DNA of 64,000 nucleotides from Nonomuraea spiralis. Lineage in GTDB: Bacteria > Actinomycetota > Actinomycetes > Streptosporangiales > Streptosporangiaceae. The notes under the pieces were generated by a model, which did no database searches, was not told where the DNA came from, and worked only from the letters and a program-made list of their open reading frames with translations. The position numbers were made by a program, and so were the translations under genes. Location of the stretch: positions 1-64,000 of the forward strand of contig NZ_BMRC01000024.1 of assembly GCF_014648435.1 (NCBI RefSeq), in the 5' to 3' direction. Below are positions 52,262 through 61,648 of this stretch, piece by piece. Position 1 is the first letter of the stretch. Each line of letters begins with the position of its first letter.

Positions 52262-53862
52262 GCGGGTGCTCCTTCGTCGGTGACGGCGGGCAGGGTGAAG
52301 CTGATCCGGGCGCCCTCGGTGTAGCCGGTGTCGAGCCAGATCGTCCCGCCGTGGTTCTCCACGATCTTCTTGCACATCGCCAGGCCGATGCCGGTGCCGG
52401 TGTACGCCTCGCGGCTGTGCAGGCGCTGGAAGATGATGAAGATCTTATCGGCGAACTCCGCGTCCACGCCGATGCCGTTGTCGCTGACCGCGAACAGCCA
52501 GTCGTTCTCCCGCTGCTCGCAGGTGATCGTGACGCGGGGCACGCGGTCGGGGGCACGGAACTTCAGCGCGTTGCCGACGAGGTTCTGCCAGAGCATGCCG
52601 AGCATCGTGGGGTCGCCGATCACGCGAGGCAGCGGGTCGGGCCGCTCGATCTGCGCGCCGTTCTCCTCGATGACGGCCGACAGGTCCACGAGCGCCTTCT
52701 CCAGCGCCTCTTCCAGCTCGACGGGCTTGCGGTCGTCGTACAGGCGGCCGACGCGGGAGAAGGTGAGCAGGTCGTTGATCAGGACCTGCATACGGGTGGC
52801 GCCGTCGACGGCGAAGTGGATGTACTGGAGGCCGCGTTCGTCGAGCACGTCGCCGTAGCGCTTCTGGAGGAGCTGGCAGAAGGTGGCGATCTTGCGAAGC
52901 GGCTCCTGGAGGTCGTGGGAGGCGACGTAGGCGAACTGCTCCAGCTCGGCGTTCGACCGCCGCAGCTCCTCGGCCTGGGCGTCGAGGCCCGCCGCCTGCT
53001 CGCGCAGCAGGACGTGCTGCTGACGGGACTCGCCGAGGGCTTCGACGATCTTCGTACGCATCGACTCCACGTCGCGGGCGACCTCTCGGATGTCGGCCGG
53101 CCCGCTGACCGGGATGGCGCGGTCGAAGTCGCCGGCGGCGATGTCGCGGGCGGCCTCGCGCAGCTCGTCGAGCGGCCGGCCGATCGCCCGCCGCAGCAGG
53201 ACGGCCATCGCGACGCCGGCCATCAGGAACAGGATCAGCATGACGACGAAGGCCAGGTTGCGGACCCGTTCGACCTGTTCCAGCTCCTCCTGGGCGAGCC
53301 GGCGGGCCTTGGCCAGCCGGTCGTCCTGCCGGTCGAGCAGCGTCCTGATCTGGTCGAACGCGTGCTTGCCGCTCTCGATCCGGCCGGCGGGGATGGCGCC
53401 GTCGGCCCGGCGGTCGGCGGTGAGCGGTTCGGCGTAGTCACGCCGCCAGGCGGCCGCCGCGTCGCGGACGGCGTTCAGCTCGCCGACCAGCTCGGGCCGG
53501 TCGCCGATGAGCGCGGCGATACGTTCGCGGCTGCGCCGCTCGGCCTCGATCCCGGCGGTGTACGGCTCCAGGAGGTCGTCGTTGCCGGTCAGCAGGAAAC
53601 CGCGCACGCCGGTCTCCTGGTCGATCAGCGTGCTGCGGAGCTGGGCGGCCTCGATCCTGGCCGGCGAGATGCGCAGGATCACCTGGTCCGACAGCCGGGC
53701 GGTGCGGTCGAGCATGACCGTGGCGATCACGACGCAGGCGACCACCAGGACCGAGACGGCCGCGATCATCACCACGAACCAGCCGTGCACGGTCAGCCGC
53801 CGCAACCCCCGGTCGGCCCCTGGCTTGACGGAAACCTGGCGCACGGGTGCCTGTCCGCTCAC
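52258..53862 (-). CDS. CHASE3/HAMP sensor histidine kinase
   Basis: The 534-residue kinase starts at GTG 53862 (overlap GTGA with the upstream gene). It has a first membrane helix (about 27-50), an extracellular CHASE3 domain (about 55-195; RSTLIDQETGVRGFLLTG is characteristic) and a second helix (about 203-225). HAMP (GRPLDELREAARDIAAGDFD) follows, then a coiled coil and HisKA (YVASHDLQEPLRKIA near 318). HATPase has LWQNLVGNALKF and TGTGIGLAMCKKIVE. It resembles phytochrome-type kinases without the photosensory part. The cognate regulators are on either side. Confidence 0.93.
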   Translation of the reverse strand: MSGQAPVRQVSVKPGADRGLRRLTVHGWFVVMIAAVSVLVVACVVIATVMLDRTARLSDQVILRISPARIEAAQLRSTLIDQETGVRGFLLTGNDDLLEPYTAGIEAERRSRERIAALIGDRPELVGELNAVRDAAAAWRRDYAEPLTADRRADGAIPAGRIESGKHAFDQIRTLLDRQDDRLAKARRLAQEELEQVERVRNLAFVVMLILFLMAGVAMAVLLRRAIGRPLDELREAARDIAAGDFDRAIPVSGPADIREVARDVESMRTKIVEALGESRQQHVLLREQAAGLDAQAEELRRSNAELEQFAYVASHDLQEPLRKIATFCQLLQKRYGDVLDERGLQYIHFAVDGATRMQVLINDLLTFSRVGRLYDDRKPVELEEALEKALVDLSAVIEENGAQIERPDPLPRVIGDPTMLGMLWQNLVGNALKFRAPDRVPRVTITCEQRENDWLFAVSDNGIGVDAEFADKIFIIFQRLHSREAYTGTGIGLAMCKKIVENHGGTIWLDTGYTEGARISFTLPAVTDEGAPA

Positions 53863-55064
53863 GATTCGTCTTTCCAGCGCAGGTGCACGACGGCGACGTC
53901 GTCGGCCGTCGCGTCGGGGACGGAGGCCGACTCGACATCGGCCAGGATCGCGTCGAGCAGCTCCTCGCTGCCGAGCCCCGTCCACCGGTGGGAGAGCTCC
54001 AGCAGGCCCTCCTCGCCCAGCCACCGGGGTGTGTCCCCCGGGAGCCGGCGCTCGAAGAGGCCGTCGGTGTAGAGCGTCACGCCGCCGCCCTCGGGCAGCT
54101 CCAGCAGGTCCGCCTCCCAGTCCGCCTCGATGGGCAGGCCGAGCGCGGGCCCCTGCCGAGGGTCGGCGAGGAGTACCGAATCGGGTGTGTGCAGCAGCAG
54201 GCCGGGATGCCCTGCGCGCCACAGGCGCATGGTGTGCCGGTCGGGCTCCAGGACGAGCATGGACATCGTCACGAAGATCTCCGAACTGGCGCGCTCGGCC
54301 TTGAGTATGCGTTCGAGCTGGCGCAGCAGGGGGACGCCGGTCATGCCGCTGAGCACCAGCGCCCGCCAGGCGATGCGCAGGCAGACGCCGAGCGCGGCCT
54401 CGTCGGGGCCGTGGCCGCACACGTCGCCGATCACCGCATGCACGAGCTTGTCGTCGGACTCGACGACGTCGAAGAAGTCGCCGCCGAGCGTGGCCGAGCG
54501 GCTGGCCCGGTAGCGCGAGGCGACCTCCAGCGGCACGCGCTGCAGCAGCGGCGTCGGCAGCAGGCCGCGTTCCAGGCGGGCGTTCTCCTTGGCGCGCAGG
54601 CGTGCGGTGTGCAGCGCGACGGCGGCCTGCTCGGCCTGCTTGCGTTGTATGGCGTAACGCAGGGTGCGGCCCAGCCATTCGGCCTCGACACGGCCCTTGA
54701 CCAGGTAGTCCTGGGCTCCGGCGGTCACCGCGGCGAGGCCGGCGCCCTCTTCGGCCAGGCCGGTCAGCACCACGACCGCGGCGTCGCCGGCCGACTCCAG
54801 CACCGATGACAGCGCCGAGAACTCGTAGGAGTCGGGCAGGCCGAGGTCGAGCAGCACGCACTGCGGGCGCAGCCAGGCCAGCGCCCGCCGCGCCTCGTCG
54901 ACCGAGCGCGCCCACTCCAGCCGTACGGCAAGGCCGCTGTCCTCCAGCAGCTCCTGGACGATCAGCGCATCCTGCGGATCGTCCTCCACGAGCAACACCA
55001 ACGGCTGCCGGACACCCTCACTCGCATGGGCCATGTTGGCAATTGCACCCTTCGTCACCGGCAC
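53859..55064 (-). CDS. Receiver-PP2C (SpoIIE/RsbU-type) serine phosphatase
   Basis: The 401-residue protein (or 391 from ATG 55034) joins an N-terminal receiver (LLVEDDPQDALIVQELLE; aspartate in CVLLDLGLPDSYEFS) to a C-terminal PP2C-type phosphatase (GGDFFDVVESDDKLVHAVIGDVCGHGPDEAAL, VTLYTDGLFERR). Such proteins switch anti-anti-sigma factors and thereby general stress sigma factors. No anti-sigma gene is in the window. It heads a three-gene operon in which both junctions are four-base overlaps. Confidence 0.92.
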   Translation of the reverse strand: MPVTKGAIANMAHASEGVRQPLVLLVEDDPQDALIVQELLEDSGLAVRLEWARSVDEARRALAWLRPQCVLLDLGLPDSYEFSALSSVLESAGDAAVVVLTGLAEEGAGLAAVTAGAQDYLVKGRVEAEWLGRTLRYAIQRKQAEQAAVALHTARLRAKENARLERGLLPTPLLQRVPLEVASRYRASRSATLGGDFFDVVESDDKLVHAVIGDVCGHGPDEAALGVCLRIAWRALVLSGMTGVPLLRQLERILKAERASSEIFVTMSMLVLEPDRHTMRLWRAGHPGLLLHTPDSVLLADPRQGPALGLPIEADWEADLLELPEGGGVTLYTDGLFERRLPGDTPRWLGEEGLLELSHRWTGLGSEELLDAILADVESASVPDATADDVAVVHLRWKDES

Positions 55065-55270
55065 CGAGCTCTAGCGGATCGACGCCTCAGGTGCCCCACT
55101 GCCCACTACGGCCAAGAAATGGCCCAAACTAACGCACTTTTCCCAAGAAACTTTCCGGTATGCGTCCATAGGCTGAGCAATCGTAACGGGCCACGATCCG
55201 GCGGGCACGACGAATCGACCTACTTCCACCCTAGCCAATGGTCTGACCTGCATTAACCGCTCTCAGCCGG

Positions 55271-55317
55271 ACATGCGAACGGCCCGGGCCGACATCGGTC
55301 CCGGGCCGTTCACATGT
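55271..55317 (-). terminator. Strong terminator hairpin after guaA
   Basis: GAACGGCCCGGG (55277-55288) and CCCGGGCCGTTC (55300-55311) pair perfectly over 12 bp, and flanking ACATG/CATGT extends the stem. The 11-nt loop contains a further CCG/CGG pair. It lies 5 bases after the guaA stop. The rest of the 55065-55321 gap holds AT-rich bases near 55130-55180 and is probably the promoter of the signalling operon. Confidence 0.75.
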
Positions 55318-55321
55318 GGCG

Positions 55322-56869
55322 CTACTCCCACTCGATGGTGCCCGGGGGCTTGCTCGTGACGTCGACGACCACCCGGTTGACCTCGCTCACCTCGTTGGTG
55401 ATGCGGGTGGAGATGCGCGACAGGACGTCGTAGGGCACCCGCGCCCAGTCGGCCGTCATCGCGTCCTCGGACGTCACCGGCCGGAGCACGACCGGGTGAC
55501 CGTAGGTGCGGCCGTCGCCCTGCACGCCCACCGAGCGGACGTCGGCCAGGAGCACCACCGGGCACTGCCAGATCTGCCGGTCGAGGCCGGCGCGGGACAA
55601 CTCTTCGCGGGCGATGGCGTCGGCCTCGCGCAGCAGCGCCAGGCGGTCGCGGGTGACCTCGCCGACGATGCGGATGCCGAGCCCCGGACCGGGGAACGGC
55701 TGCCGCCAGACCATGGCGGGCGGCAGGCCGAGCTCCTCGCCGGCCCTGCGGACCTCGTCCTTGAACAGCGCGCGCAGCGGCTCGACCAGCTTGAACTGGA
55801 GGTCTTCGGGCAGGCCGCCGACGTTGTGGTGGGACTTGATGTTGGCGGTGCCCGTGCCGCCGCCGGACTCGACGACGTCGGGGTAGAGGGTGCCCTGGAC
55901 CAGGAAGTCGACCGGGCCGTCGGCCATGATGGCGCGCTGCTCGTCCTCGAAGACGCGGATGAACTCGCGGCCGATGATCTTCCGCTTCTCCTCCGGGTCG
56001 GTGACGCCCTCCAGCGCCTTCAGGAAGCGGTCGGCGGCGTCGACGACCCGCAGCTTGACGCCCGTCACGGCCACGAAGTCGCGCTCGACCTGCTCGGCCT
56101 CGCCCTTGCGCAGCAGGCCGTGGTCGACGAAGACGCAGGTCAGCCGGTCGCCGATGGCCCGCTGGACGATCGCGGCGGCCACCGCGGAGTCGACGCCGCC
56201 CGACAGCGCGCAGATGGCGCGGCCCTCGCCGACCTGGCGGCGCACGGCCTCGACGGAGTCTTCGACGATGTTGAGCATGGTCCAGGAGGGACGGCAGCCG
56301 GCCGCGTCGAGGAAGTGCTTGAGCACCGCCTGACCGTGCTCGGAGTGGAGCACCTCGGGATGGAACTGCACGCCGTAGAGGCCGCGCTCGGGGTGCTCGA
56401 AGGCGGCGACCGGGGTCTCGTTCGTGGAGGCGGTGACCGCGAAGCCCTCGGGGGCCGCGGCCACGCTGTCGCCGTGGGACATCCACACCGTCTGGGTGGC
56501 GGGCAGCCCCTGGAAGATGACGCCCTCGTTGAGCACTTCGAGCGCCGTGCCGCCGTACTCGGCGATGCCCGTGCGGGCGACCTCGCCGCCGAGCGCCTGG
56601 GCCATGGCCTGGAAGCCGTAGCAGATGCCGAACGTGGGCACGCCGGTCGAGAACAGGCCGTGAGGCACGGGCGGCGCGCCTTCGGCGTAGACCGAGGACG
56701 GGCCGCCGGACAGGATGATCGCCTTGGGCTTCTTGGCCATCATCTCCTCGACGGACATCGTCGAAGGCACGATCTCGGAGTAGACGTGGCACTCGCGCAC
56801 CCGCCTGGCGATGAGCTGCGCGTACTGAGCGCCGAAGTCGACCACCAGCACTGTGTCGAATTCAGACAC
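55322..56869 (-). CDS. guaA: GMP synthase (glutamine-hydrolysing)
   Basis: The 515-residue enzyme makes GMP from XMP with ATP and glutamine. The class I glutamine amidotransferase domain has the catalytic cysteine in [12 protein letters not shown] near residue 80, and [11 protein letters not shown] near 168. The synthetase domain has the pyrophosphatase loop [12 protein letters not shown] near 224, and the C-terminal dimerisation part ends in KPPGTIEWE. Start GTG 56869. It stands alone with its own terminator and is divergent from the membrane protein at 56967. Confidence 0.97.
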   Translation of the reverse strand: MSEFDTVLVVDFGAQYAQLIARRVRECHVYSEIVPSTMSVEEMMAKKPKAIILSGGPSSVYAEGAPPVPHGLFSTGVPTFGICYGFQAMAQALGGEVARTGIAEYGGTALEVLNEGVIFQGLPATQTVWMSHGDSVAAAPEGFAVTASTNETPVAAFEHPERGLYGVQFHPEVLHSEHGQAVLKHFLDAAGCRPSWTMLNIVEDSVEAVRRQVGEGRAICALSGGVDSAVAAAIVQRAIGDRLTCVFVDHGLLRKGEAEQVERDFVAVTGVKLRVVDAADRFLKALEGVTDPEEKRKIIGREFIRVFEDEQRAIMADGPVDFLVQGTLYPDVVESGGGTGTANIKSHHNVGGLPEDLQFKLVEPLRALFKDEVRRAGEELGLPPAMVWRQPFPGPGLGIRIVGEVTRDRLALLREADAIAREELSRAGLDRQIWQCPVVLLADVRSVGVQGDGRTYGHPVVLRPVTSEDAMTADWARVPYDVLSRISTRITNEVSEVNRVVVDVTSKPPGTIEWE

Positions 56870-56966
56870 CGTGAGAACCCCCCAAAGGCGAAATGCGGTG
56901 CCCTCAGTGTATCGGCCTCGGGTATTACGCCTGGCCTCACACCGTCACTCGTGCTAACACAGAACG

Positions 56967-57920
56967 GTGGATCTTGTCTGGCCGGCCTCGGCGTGGGCCC
57001 TGTGGTTCGCCGCGCTGGCCGCCGCGTTCGGGTTGACGACTCGCCGGGCCGCCGCGGCCCCGGCGGCCCCTGCTGCCCCGGCGCCGCCCGCCGTCGTCGA
57101 GCTCTTACGCGGGCTGCGGGCCGGCGAGCTCTTCCACGCGACGGTGTTCGAGCTGGCCAGGCGCGAATGGGTGACGATCCGGGGTGATCGGCTTTCGCTC
57201 TCGGCGCAAGGCGAGGGGCGGGTGTGGCCGTACGAGCAGTGGGTGCTCGACCGGGTGGCCGCCCGGCTGGCGGGGGCGCCGCAGGCACCGGTCGTCGCCC
57301 TGATGCCGGACAGCGGCGACCTCGACGCCGAGTTCGTGCCCCTGGTACGCCAGAGCGCCATCGACCTCGGTCTCGCGCGGCGGCGCTGGCAGAGCATGCT
57401 CGTGCCGCTGCTGCTCGCCGCCGCCCTCGTCGTGCCCTGGTACGTCACCATCTCCCACGCGGGTGTGTCCTGGCCCGGCTGGATCGCCACGGCGGGGGCG
57501 TTCGTGGCCGGGGTCGCGCTGCTGCTGGGCGGGCGCGGGTTCCTGCTGACGCCGCTCGGCCGCGAGGCCGCCGGGCCCGAGCCCGCGCCCGTGGACGCCC
57601 GGCAGGAGTGGATCTTCACCGGCGACGGGTGGCGCGGCGTCCTGGTCGAGCCCGCTCCCCGCGACGCCGGCGCGCCCAAGCGGCAGGAGGTCGAGGGACG
57701 GGTGGTCAAACGCTGGATCGTGGCCGGGCACGGCGACGACCTGTCCTCCTCGCGCACCTGTTACGTGGCCCTGCACGACGGCGTCTCGGAGCGGGCGGCG
57801 GCGTACCGGGCCAAGGAGCGGTTCTACCAGGACGTGTTGCCGGGCGACCACGTCCGGCTGCTGGTCAATCCCCGGCGCGGGAGCGTGGTGAGCGTGCTGG
57901 CCCACGAGCGCCGCTGGTAG
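56967..57920 (+). CDS. Membrane protein of unknown function (DUF2207-like)
   Basis: The 317-residue protein starts at GTG 56967. It has an N-terminal membrane segment with an AAAPAAPAAPA linker, a cytoplasmic region (about 45-140), two membrane helices near 148-195, and a C-terminal soluble part (SRTCYVALHDGVSERAAAYRAKERFYQDVLPGDHVRLLV region). The layout recalls DUF2207-type membrane proteins, but I cannot confirm the family. It overlaps the convergent SDR gene by 56 bases. Confidence 0.7.
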   Translation: MDLVWPASAWALWFAALAAAFGLTTRRAAAAPAAPAAPAPPAVVELLRGLRAGELFHATVFELARREWVTIRGDRLSLSAQGEGRVWPYEQWVLDRVAARLAGAPQAPVVALMPDSGDLDAEFVPLVRQSAIDLGLARRRWQSMLVPLLLAAALVVPWYVTISHAGVSWPGWIATAGAFVAGVALLLGGRGFLLTPLGREAAGPEPAPVDARQEWIFTGDGWRGVLVEPAPRDAGAPKRQEVEGRVVKRWIVAGHGDDLSSSRTCYVALHDGVSERAAAYRAKERFYQDVLPGDHVRLLVNPRRGSVVSVLAHERRW

Positions 57921-58749
57921 CGCCGGGCAGGTCGCCGGCCAGCAGGAGCTCGGTCTGCCTGCGCAGGCGGCCGGCGAACTCGGGATGGGTGAGGACGAGG
58001 AACCGTTCCTCGTGGATGGCCCGGACGACCAGGTCGGCGACCTCGGCGGGCTCGACCCCGCGGGCCATGGACGCGTCGACGGCCTCGCGGGCGGCCAGTT
58101 CGTCGTCGGTCGGGGTGGCGACCAGGTCGGCCGGGCGGGAGCGGCCGGAGTCGTTGATCCGCGTCCTGACCGCGCCGGGGCAGAGCGCGGTCACGCGGAG
58201 CTTGGAGCCGACGGTGGCGAGGTCCTGGGCGAGCGACTGCGAGGCGGCCAGGGCGGCGTACTTGGTGATGGCGTAGCCGCCCGCGCGCGGCGCGGCGAAC
58301 AGCCCGGCCACGGACACGGTGTTGACGATGTGCCCCTCGGTGTCCTGCGCCATCATGCGCGGCACGAACGCGTGCACGCCGTGCAGCACGCCCCACAGGT
58401 TCACGCCGAGCAGCCAGGCGAAGTCCTCGGGGGTCCGGGTCCACAGGTGGCCGCCCTGGTAGACGCCGGCGTTGTTGCACAGCACGTGCACCGCGCCGAG
58501 CTCGCCGAAGCTGCGGTCGGCCAGGTGCCGTACGGCCGCCGCGTCGGAGACGTCGGTGACCTGCGTGAGCACCTCGCCCGGCCCGGCGAGCGCCTTCTCG
58601 GCCAGCGCGGCCGTCTCGGCCAGGCCGCCGGGGTCGACGTCGGCCAGCATCAACGACATGCCCTCGGCGGCGAACCGTAAGGCCAGGGCCCTGCCGATGC
58701 CACTGGCCGCGCCCGTCACCACCGCGGCCCTGCCGGACAGTTCACGCAC
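57865..58749 (-). CDS. Short-chain dehydrogenase/reductase
   Basis: The 294-residue oxidoreductase has TGAASGIGRALALRF near residues 12-26, CNNAGVYQGG near 90, NTVSVAGLF with the catalytic serine near 142, and YAITKYA with Tyr/Lys near 156. The start is GTG 58749. Classical SDRs with this C-terminal REAVDASMARGVEP segment act on alcohols and ketones of varied kinds; the substrate cannot be inferred. Its C-terminal basic tail overlaps the end of the convergent gene. Confidence 0.88.
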   Translation of the reverse strand: MRELSGRAAVVTGAASGIGRALALRFAAEGMSLMLADVDPGGLAETAALAEKALAGPGEVLTQVTDVSDAAAVRHLADRSFGELGAVHVLCNNAGVYQGGHLWTRTPEDFAWLLGVNLWGVLHGVHAFVPRMMAQDTEGHIVNTVSVAGLFAAPRAGGYAITKYAALAASQSLAQDLATVGSKLRVTALCPGAVRTRINDSGRSRPADLVATPTDDELAAREAVDASMARGVEPAEVADLVVRAIHEERFLVLTHPEFAGRLRRQTELLLAGDLPGATSGARGPARSPRSRAGD

Positions 58750-58788
58750 GGCCTGAACCTCCCTAGCGCTCGCTCGGCACCACCGACG

Positions 58789-60279
58789 CTACAGGATCGC
58801 GCCGAGCAAACCCAGGGGCGGCGAGCCGAGGTCGAACAGCGCCTTGTGGAAACGCTGGACCGAGAAGCCCGCCCCCCACTGCTGGCGTGCCTGCTCACGC
58901 AGGTCGAGGATGAGCAGCTTGCCCCAGGTGTAGCGGCCGTACGTCGGGTCGAAGGAGGCGCGGCGGGCCTCCGACAACGCCGCCGGACCGGCCAGGTGGG
59001 TGTCGGACTCGAAGCGCCTGGCGCCCTCCTCGACCGTCATCTGCCCGGTGTGCACGCCGATCGCGCAGGCCAGCCGGGTGACCCGGATCAGGGCCTCCAC
59101 CCAGACGCCGATCTCGAAACGCGGGTCGTCGGGCGCGTAGCCCTCCTCGACGCACAGTTCCTCGGCGTAGTGCGCCCACCCTTCGACGAACGACATCGAC
59201 TGCAGCTGCCGCCGTACGTCCGAGGGGGCCCGGCGCAGCGCGCGGGCGTGCGAGAAGTGCCCCGGAGCGACCTCGTGCACGTTGATCGCGGGCAGCGTGG
59301 TGCTGCTGAAGACCTCCAGCCACTCCTCCTGCTCCCGCTCGTCCCAGGACGGGTCGGGCGGGGTGATGTGGTACCAGGACGGGCCCTCGGGCTCGCCCGG
59401 CGAGTTCCACGCCATCATGGCCATGGCCCAGCGGCGCGACTCCGGCGCCAGCCCGACCAGGCACTCGCCGTCGTGGTAGGGCACGAGGTCCTTCTCGCGG
59501 GTGAACGCGATGGCCCGTTCGGTGCCGATCCTGGCCGCCTCGATCACGCCGTCGGCGTCGGGGTGGTCCTTGACCAGCTCGCGTACGACGTCGAGGGGCC
59601 GCCCGTCCCGTCCGAGCTTGGCGCAGGACTCGGCGAGCAGGTCCATGAGCCGGTCACGTTCGGCGTCGGCGCGCTCGGCCAGCCGGCCCAGGTCGACCGG
59701 CAGGCCCTCGGCGGTGCTCATCAGCTTGACCAGGGCCGGGCCGCCGAGCGCGGCGTCGGGGTCGCCCTCGGCGGCGGCGTGCGCGACGTGGGCCACGAGC
59801 CTGCCGTGGGCTTCGAGCGCGGCCTCGTCGGTGATGCCCGCCGACAGGCCGCGCACCGCGCCCAGCAGGGACGTGGCGACCGGGGCCGGGACCTGGTCGA
59901 GCGCGGCGATCGCGGCGTCCACGGCCTGCGGCCAGAGCGCGAGGTGGGCGGCCTTGGCGGCGGCGCGCTCGGCCTCGGGGCCGTAGTCGCGGTCGTAGCA
60001 GGCCAGGTCGAGGTTGGACAGGTGGATCAGCGGGTTCTTGCGGTGCAGCTCCAGCTCGCCGAGCTGGGTGCGCATGGCCGCCTCGAAGATCTGCAGGTGC
60101 TCGGCGTCGTGCGGGTCGTCCGGCGCGTCGCCCTCGCCGAGGCGGGCCAGACCGGCCCGTACGCCCTCGGGTGACAGGTCCTGGATCTGGCCGTCGTACT
60201 CGTGCCTGCCGCCCCCCTCGCGCGCCTCGGACACCATCAAATCGGTGATGGCACGCAATCTGGGGTCAAGTTCCGTCAT
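58789..60279 (-). CDS. DUF885-family hydrolase/peptidase-like protein
   Basis: The 496-residue protein (start ATG 60279; GTG 60300 is possible) carries the DUF885 metal-like motif VHEVAPGHFSHARAL near residue 332, and EGWAHYAEELCVEEGY. The family is distantly related to zinc carboxypeptidases and includes proteins of unclear substrate. It lies 10 bases downstream of the MFS transporter gene and should be co-transcribed. Together with the LacI regulator it suggests uptake and breakdown of a small compound. Confidence 0.85.
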   Translation of the reverse strand: MTELDPRLRAITDLMVSEAREGGGRHEYDGQIQDLSPEGVRAGLARLGEGDAPDDPHDAEHLQIFEAAMRTQLGELELHRKNPLIHLSNLDLACYDRDYGPEAERAAAKAAHLALWPQAVDAAIAALDQVPAPVATSLLGAVRGLSAGITDEAALEAHGRLVAHVAHAAAEGDPDAALGGPALVKLMSTAEGLPVDLGRLAERADAERDRLMDLLAESCAKLGRDGRPLDVVRELVKDHPDADGVIEAARIGTERAIAFTREKDLVPYHDGECLVGLAPESRRWAMAMMAWNSPGEPEGPSWYHITPPDPSWDEREQEEWLEVFSSTTLPAINVHEVAPGHFSHARALRRAPSDVRRQLQSMSFVEGWAHYAEELCVEEGYAPDDPRFEIGVWVEALIRVTRLACAIGVHTGQMTVEEGARRFESDTHLAGPAALSEARRASFDPTYGRYTWGKLLILDLREQARQQWGAGFSVQRFHKALFDLGSPPLGLLGAIL

Positions 60280-60289
60280 GCCGCCGACG

Positions 60290-61531
60290 CTAGCGCACAC
60301 CCCTGATCTTGAGGACCCCGACGGAGCCGACCAGCGAGATCACGATGCCCACGACGAACAGCGCCGGGTAGCCGCCCGTCCCCACGACGACGGCGGCGAG
60401 GGCGGGCGCCAGGATCTGCGGCCCGGCGTTGGCGATGTTGATGACGCCCATGTCCTTGCCCGCGTCGCCGGGGTCCGGCAGCACCTTCGTCACCAGGGCC
60501 ATGTCCACGGCCAGGTAGACGCCGAACGCGATGCCGTGCGCGACGTTGTAGACGATCATGCCCTGGAACGTCGGCATCACCAGCGGGATGCCCAGGAACA
60601 CCGCCGAGGACAACCCGGCGACGAGCGCGAACATCCGGAAGCGGCCGAGGCGGTCGGAGATCGGGCCGATCACGAGCACCGCGAGCAGCGTGGCGGCCTG
60701 GCCGATGAGCATCAGCAGGCCCATCGTGGCGATCACCTCGCCCTTGGGGATCTTGATGAAGTCCTCAAGGAGGAAGAGGTTGAAGGTGAAGATGACGAGA
60801 TATCCGAGCATGACGCCGAAGCGGGACACGAAGGCCCAGGCGAAGTCCGGGCTCTTCAGCGGCCGTACGAACCCGGCCAGGAACGCCCTCAGACTGAACG
60901 GCTCGCGCGCCATCCCCACCGAGGACGTGTCCGGCGTCACGACCACGACCAGCACCGCCGCGACCAGCAGCAACACCATCGCCACGTAGTACGCCCCGCC
61001 GGCGGCCAGCTGCGGGAACACGATGAACATGATCGACGCCGCGATGGTGGCCAGCGGCGTGCCGAGTCCGAACAGGCCGGAGTAGGTGCCGTACCGGGTC
61101 GGCGGGACCCGGTCGGGCAGGATCGCGGTCATGGCGGCCTGGTAGCCGTTCATGATGGTCTGCACGCCCGCCCAGCTGATGCCGAGCATGAGCACGCTGC
61201 CCGCGTTGGCCTGCGCGAACAGGGCGAGCACGCCGAGCAGGACGCAGCCGAGTATCCACGGCGAACGGCGGCCGAAGCGCGACCTGGTCCGGTCGGAGAT
61301 CTGGCCGAAGACGGGGTTGGCGAGGGTGGCCATGAGCGGGCCGATCGAGTTGGCCAGGCCCAGCACGGCCACGTCGTTGACACCGGTGATGCGCTGCACG
61401 TGCACGGGCAGGACGAACGCGCCCACGCTCAGCCACAGGAACATGACGGCGACGTTGGCCAGCGGAAGCGTCAGGTAGAGCGGCCCGAGACGCCGGGTGT
61501 CCCTGAGCGCGCCGCTCAGAACTTCAGCCAT
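60290..61531 (-). CDS. MFS transporter (sugar-type)
   Basis: The 413-residue protein starts at ATG 61531 (AAAGG seven bases upstream) and has 12 predicted membrane helices. The loop after helix 2 reads GQISDRTRSRFGRRSPWI near residue 70, the typical MFS signature seen in sugar/GPH-like porters, and the mirror motif GPISDRLGRFRMF is near 275. A LacI gene and palindromic operator lie directly upstream, so the substrate is probably a carbohydrate or related molecule taken up for catabolism. Confidence 0.9.
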   Translation of the reverse strand: MAEVLSGALRDTRRLGPLYLTLPLANVAVMFLWLSVGAFVLPVHVQRITGVNDVAVLGLANSIGPLMATLANPVFGQISDRTRSRFGRRSPWILGCVLLGVLALFAQANAGSVLMLGISWAGVQTIMNGYQAAMTAILPDRVPPTRYGTYSGLFGLGTPLATIAASIMFIVFPQLAAGGAYYVAMVLLLVAAVLVVVVTPDTSSVGMAREPFSLRAFLAGFVRPLKSPDFAWAFVSRFGVMLGYLVIFTFNLFLLEDFIKIPKGEVIATMGLLMLIGQAATLLAVLVIGPISDRLGRFRMFALVAGLSSAVFLGIPLVMPTFQGMIVYNVAHGIAFGVYLAVDMALVTKVLPDPGDAGKDMGVINIANAGPQILAPALAAVVVGTGGYPALFVVGIVISLVGSVGVLKIRGVR

Positions 61532-61554
61532 GGGGGGACCTTTCCGGGCAGTGA

Positions 61555-61566
61555 TGATACGTATCA
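61555..61566. promoter_or_regulatory. Candidate LacI operator TGATACGTATCA upstream of the MFS gene
   Basis: A perfect 12-bp palindrome with central CG lies 24 bases upstream of the transporter start. LacI-family sites have this central CG symmetry. A second site, TTATACGTATAA, precedes the regulator and the hydrolase genes and shares the core ATACGTAT. Confidence 0.75.
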
Positions 61567-61648
61567 CCGACGATTGCTCTGGACTGTAGGTCGCACGGGA
61601 AGGGCTGACAAGACGCGCGTCCAACTCGTTACGCGCCCGGCGGCGGCC

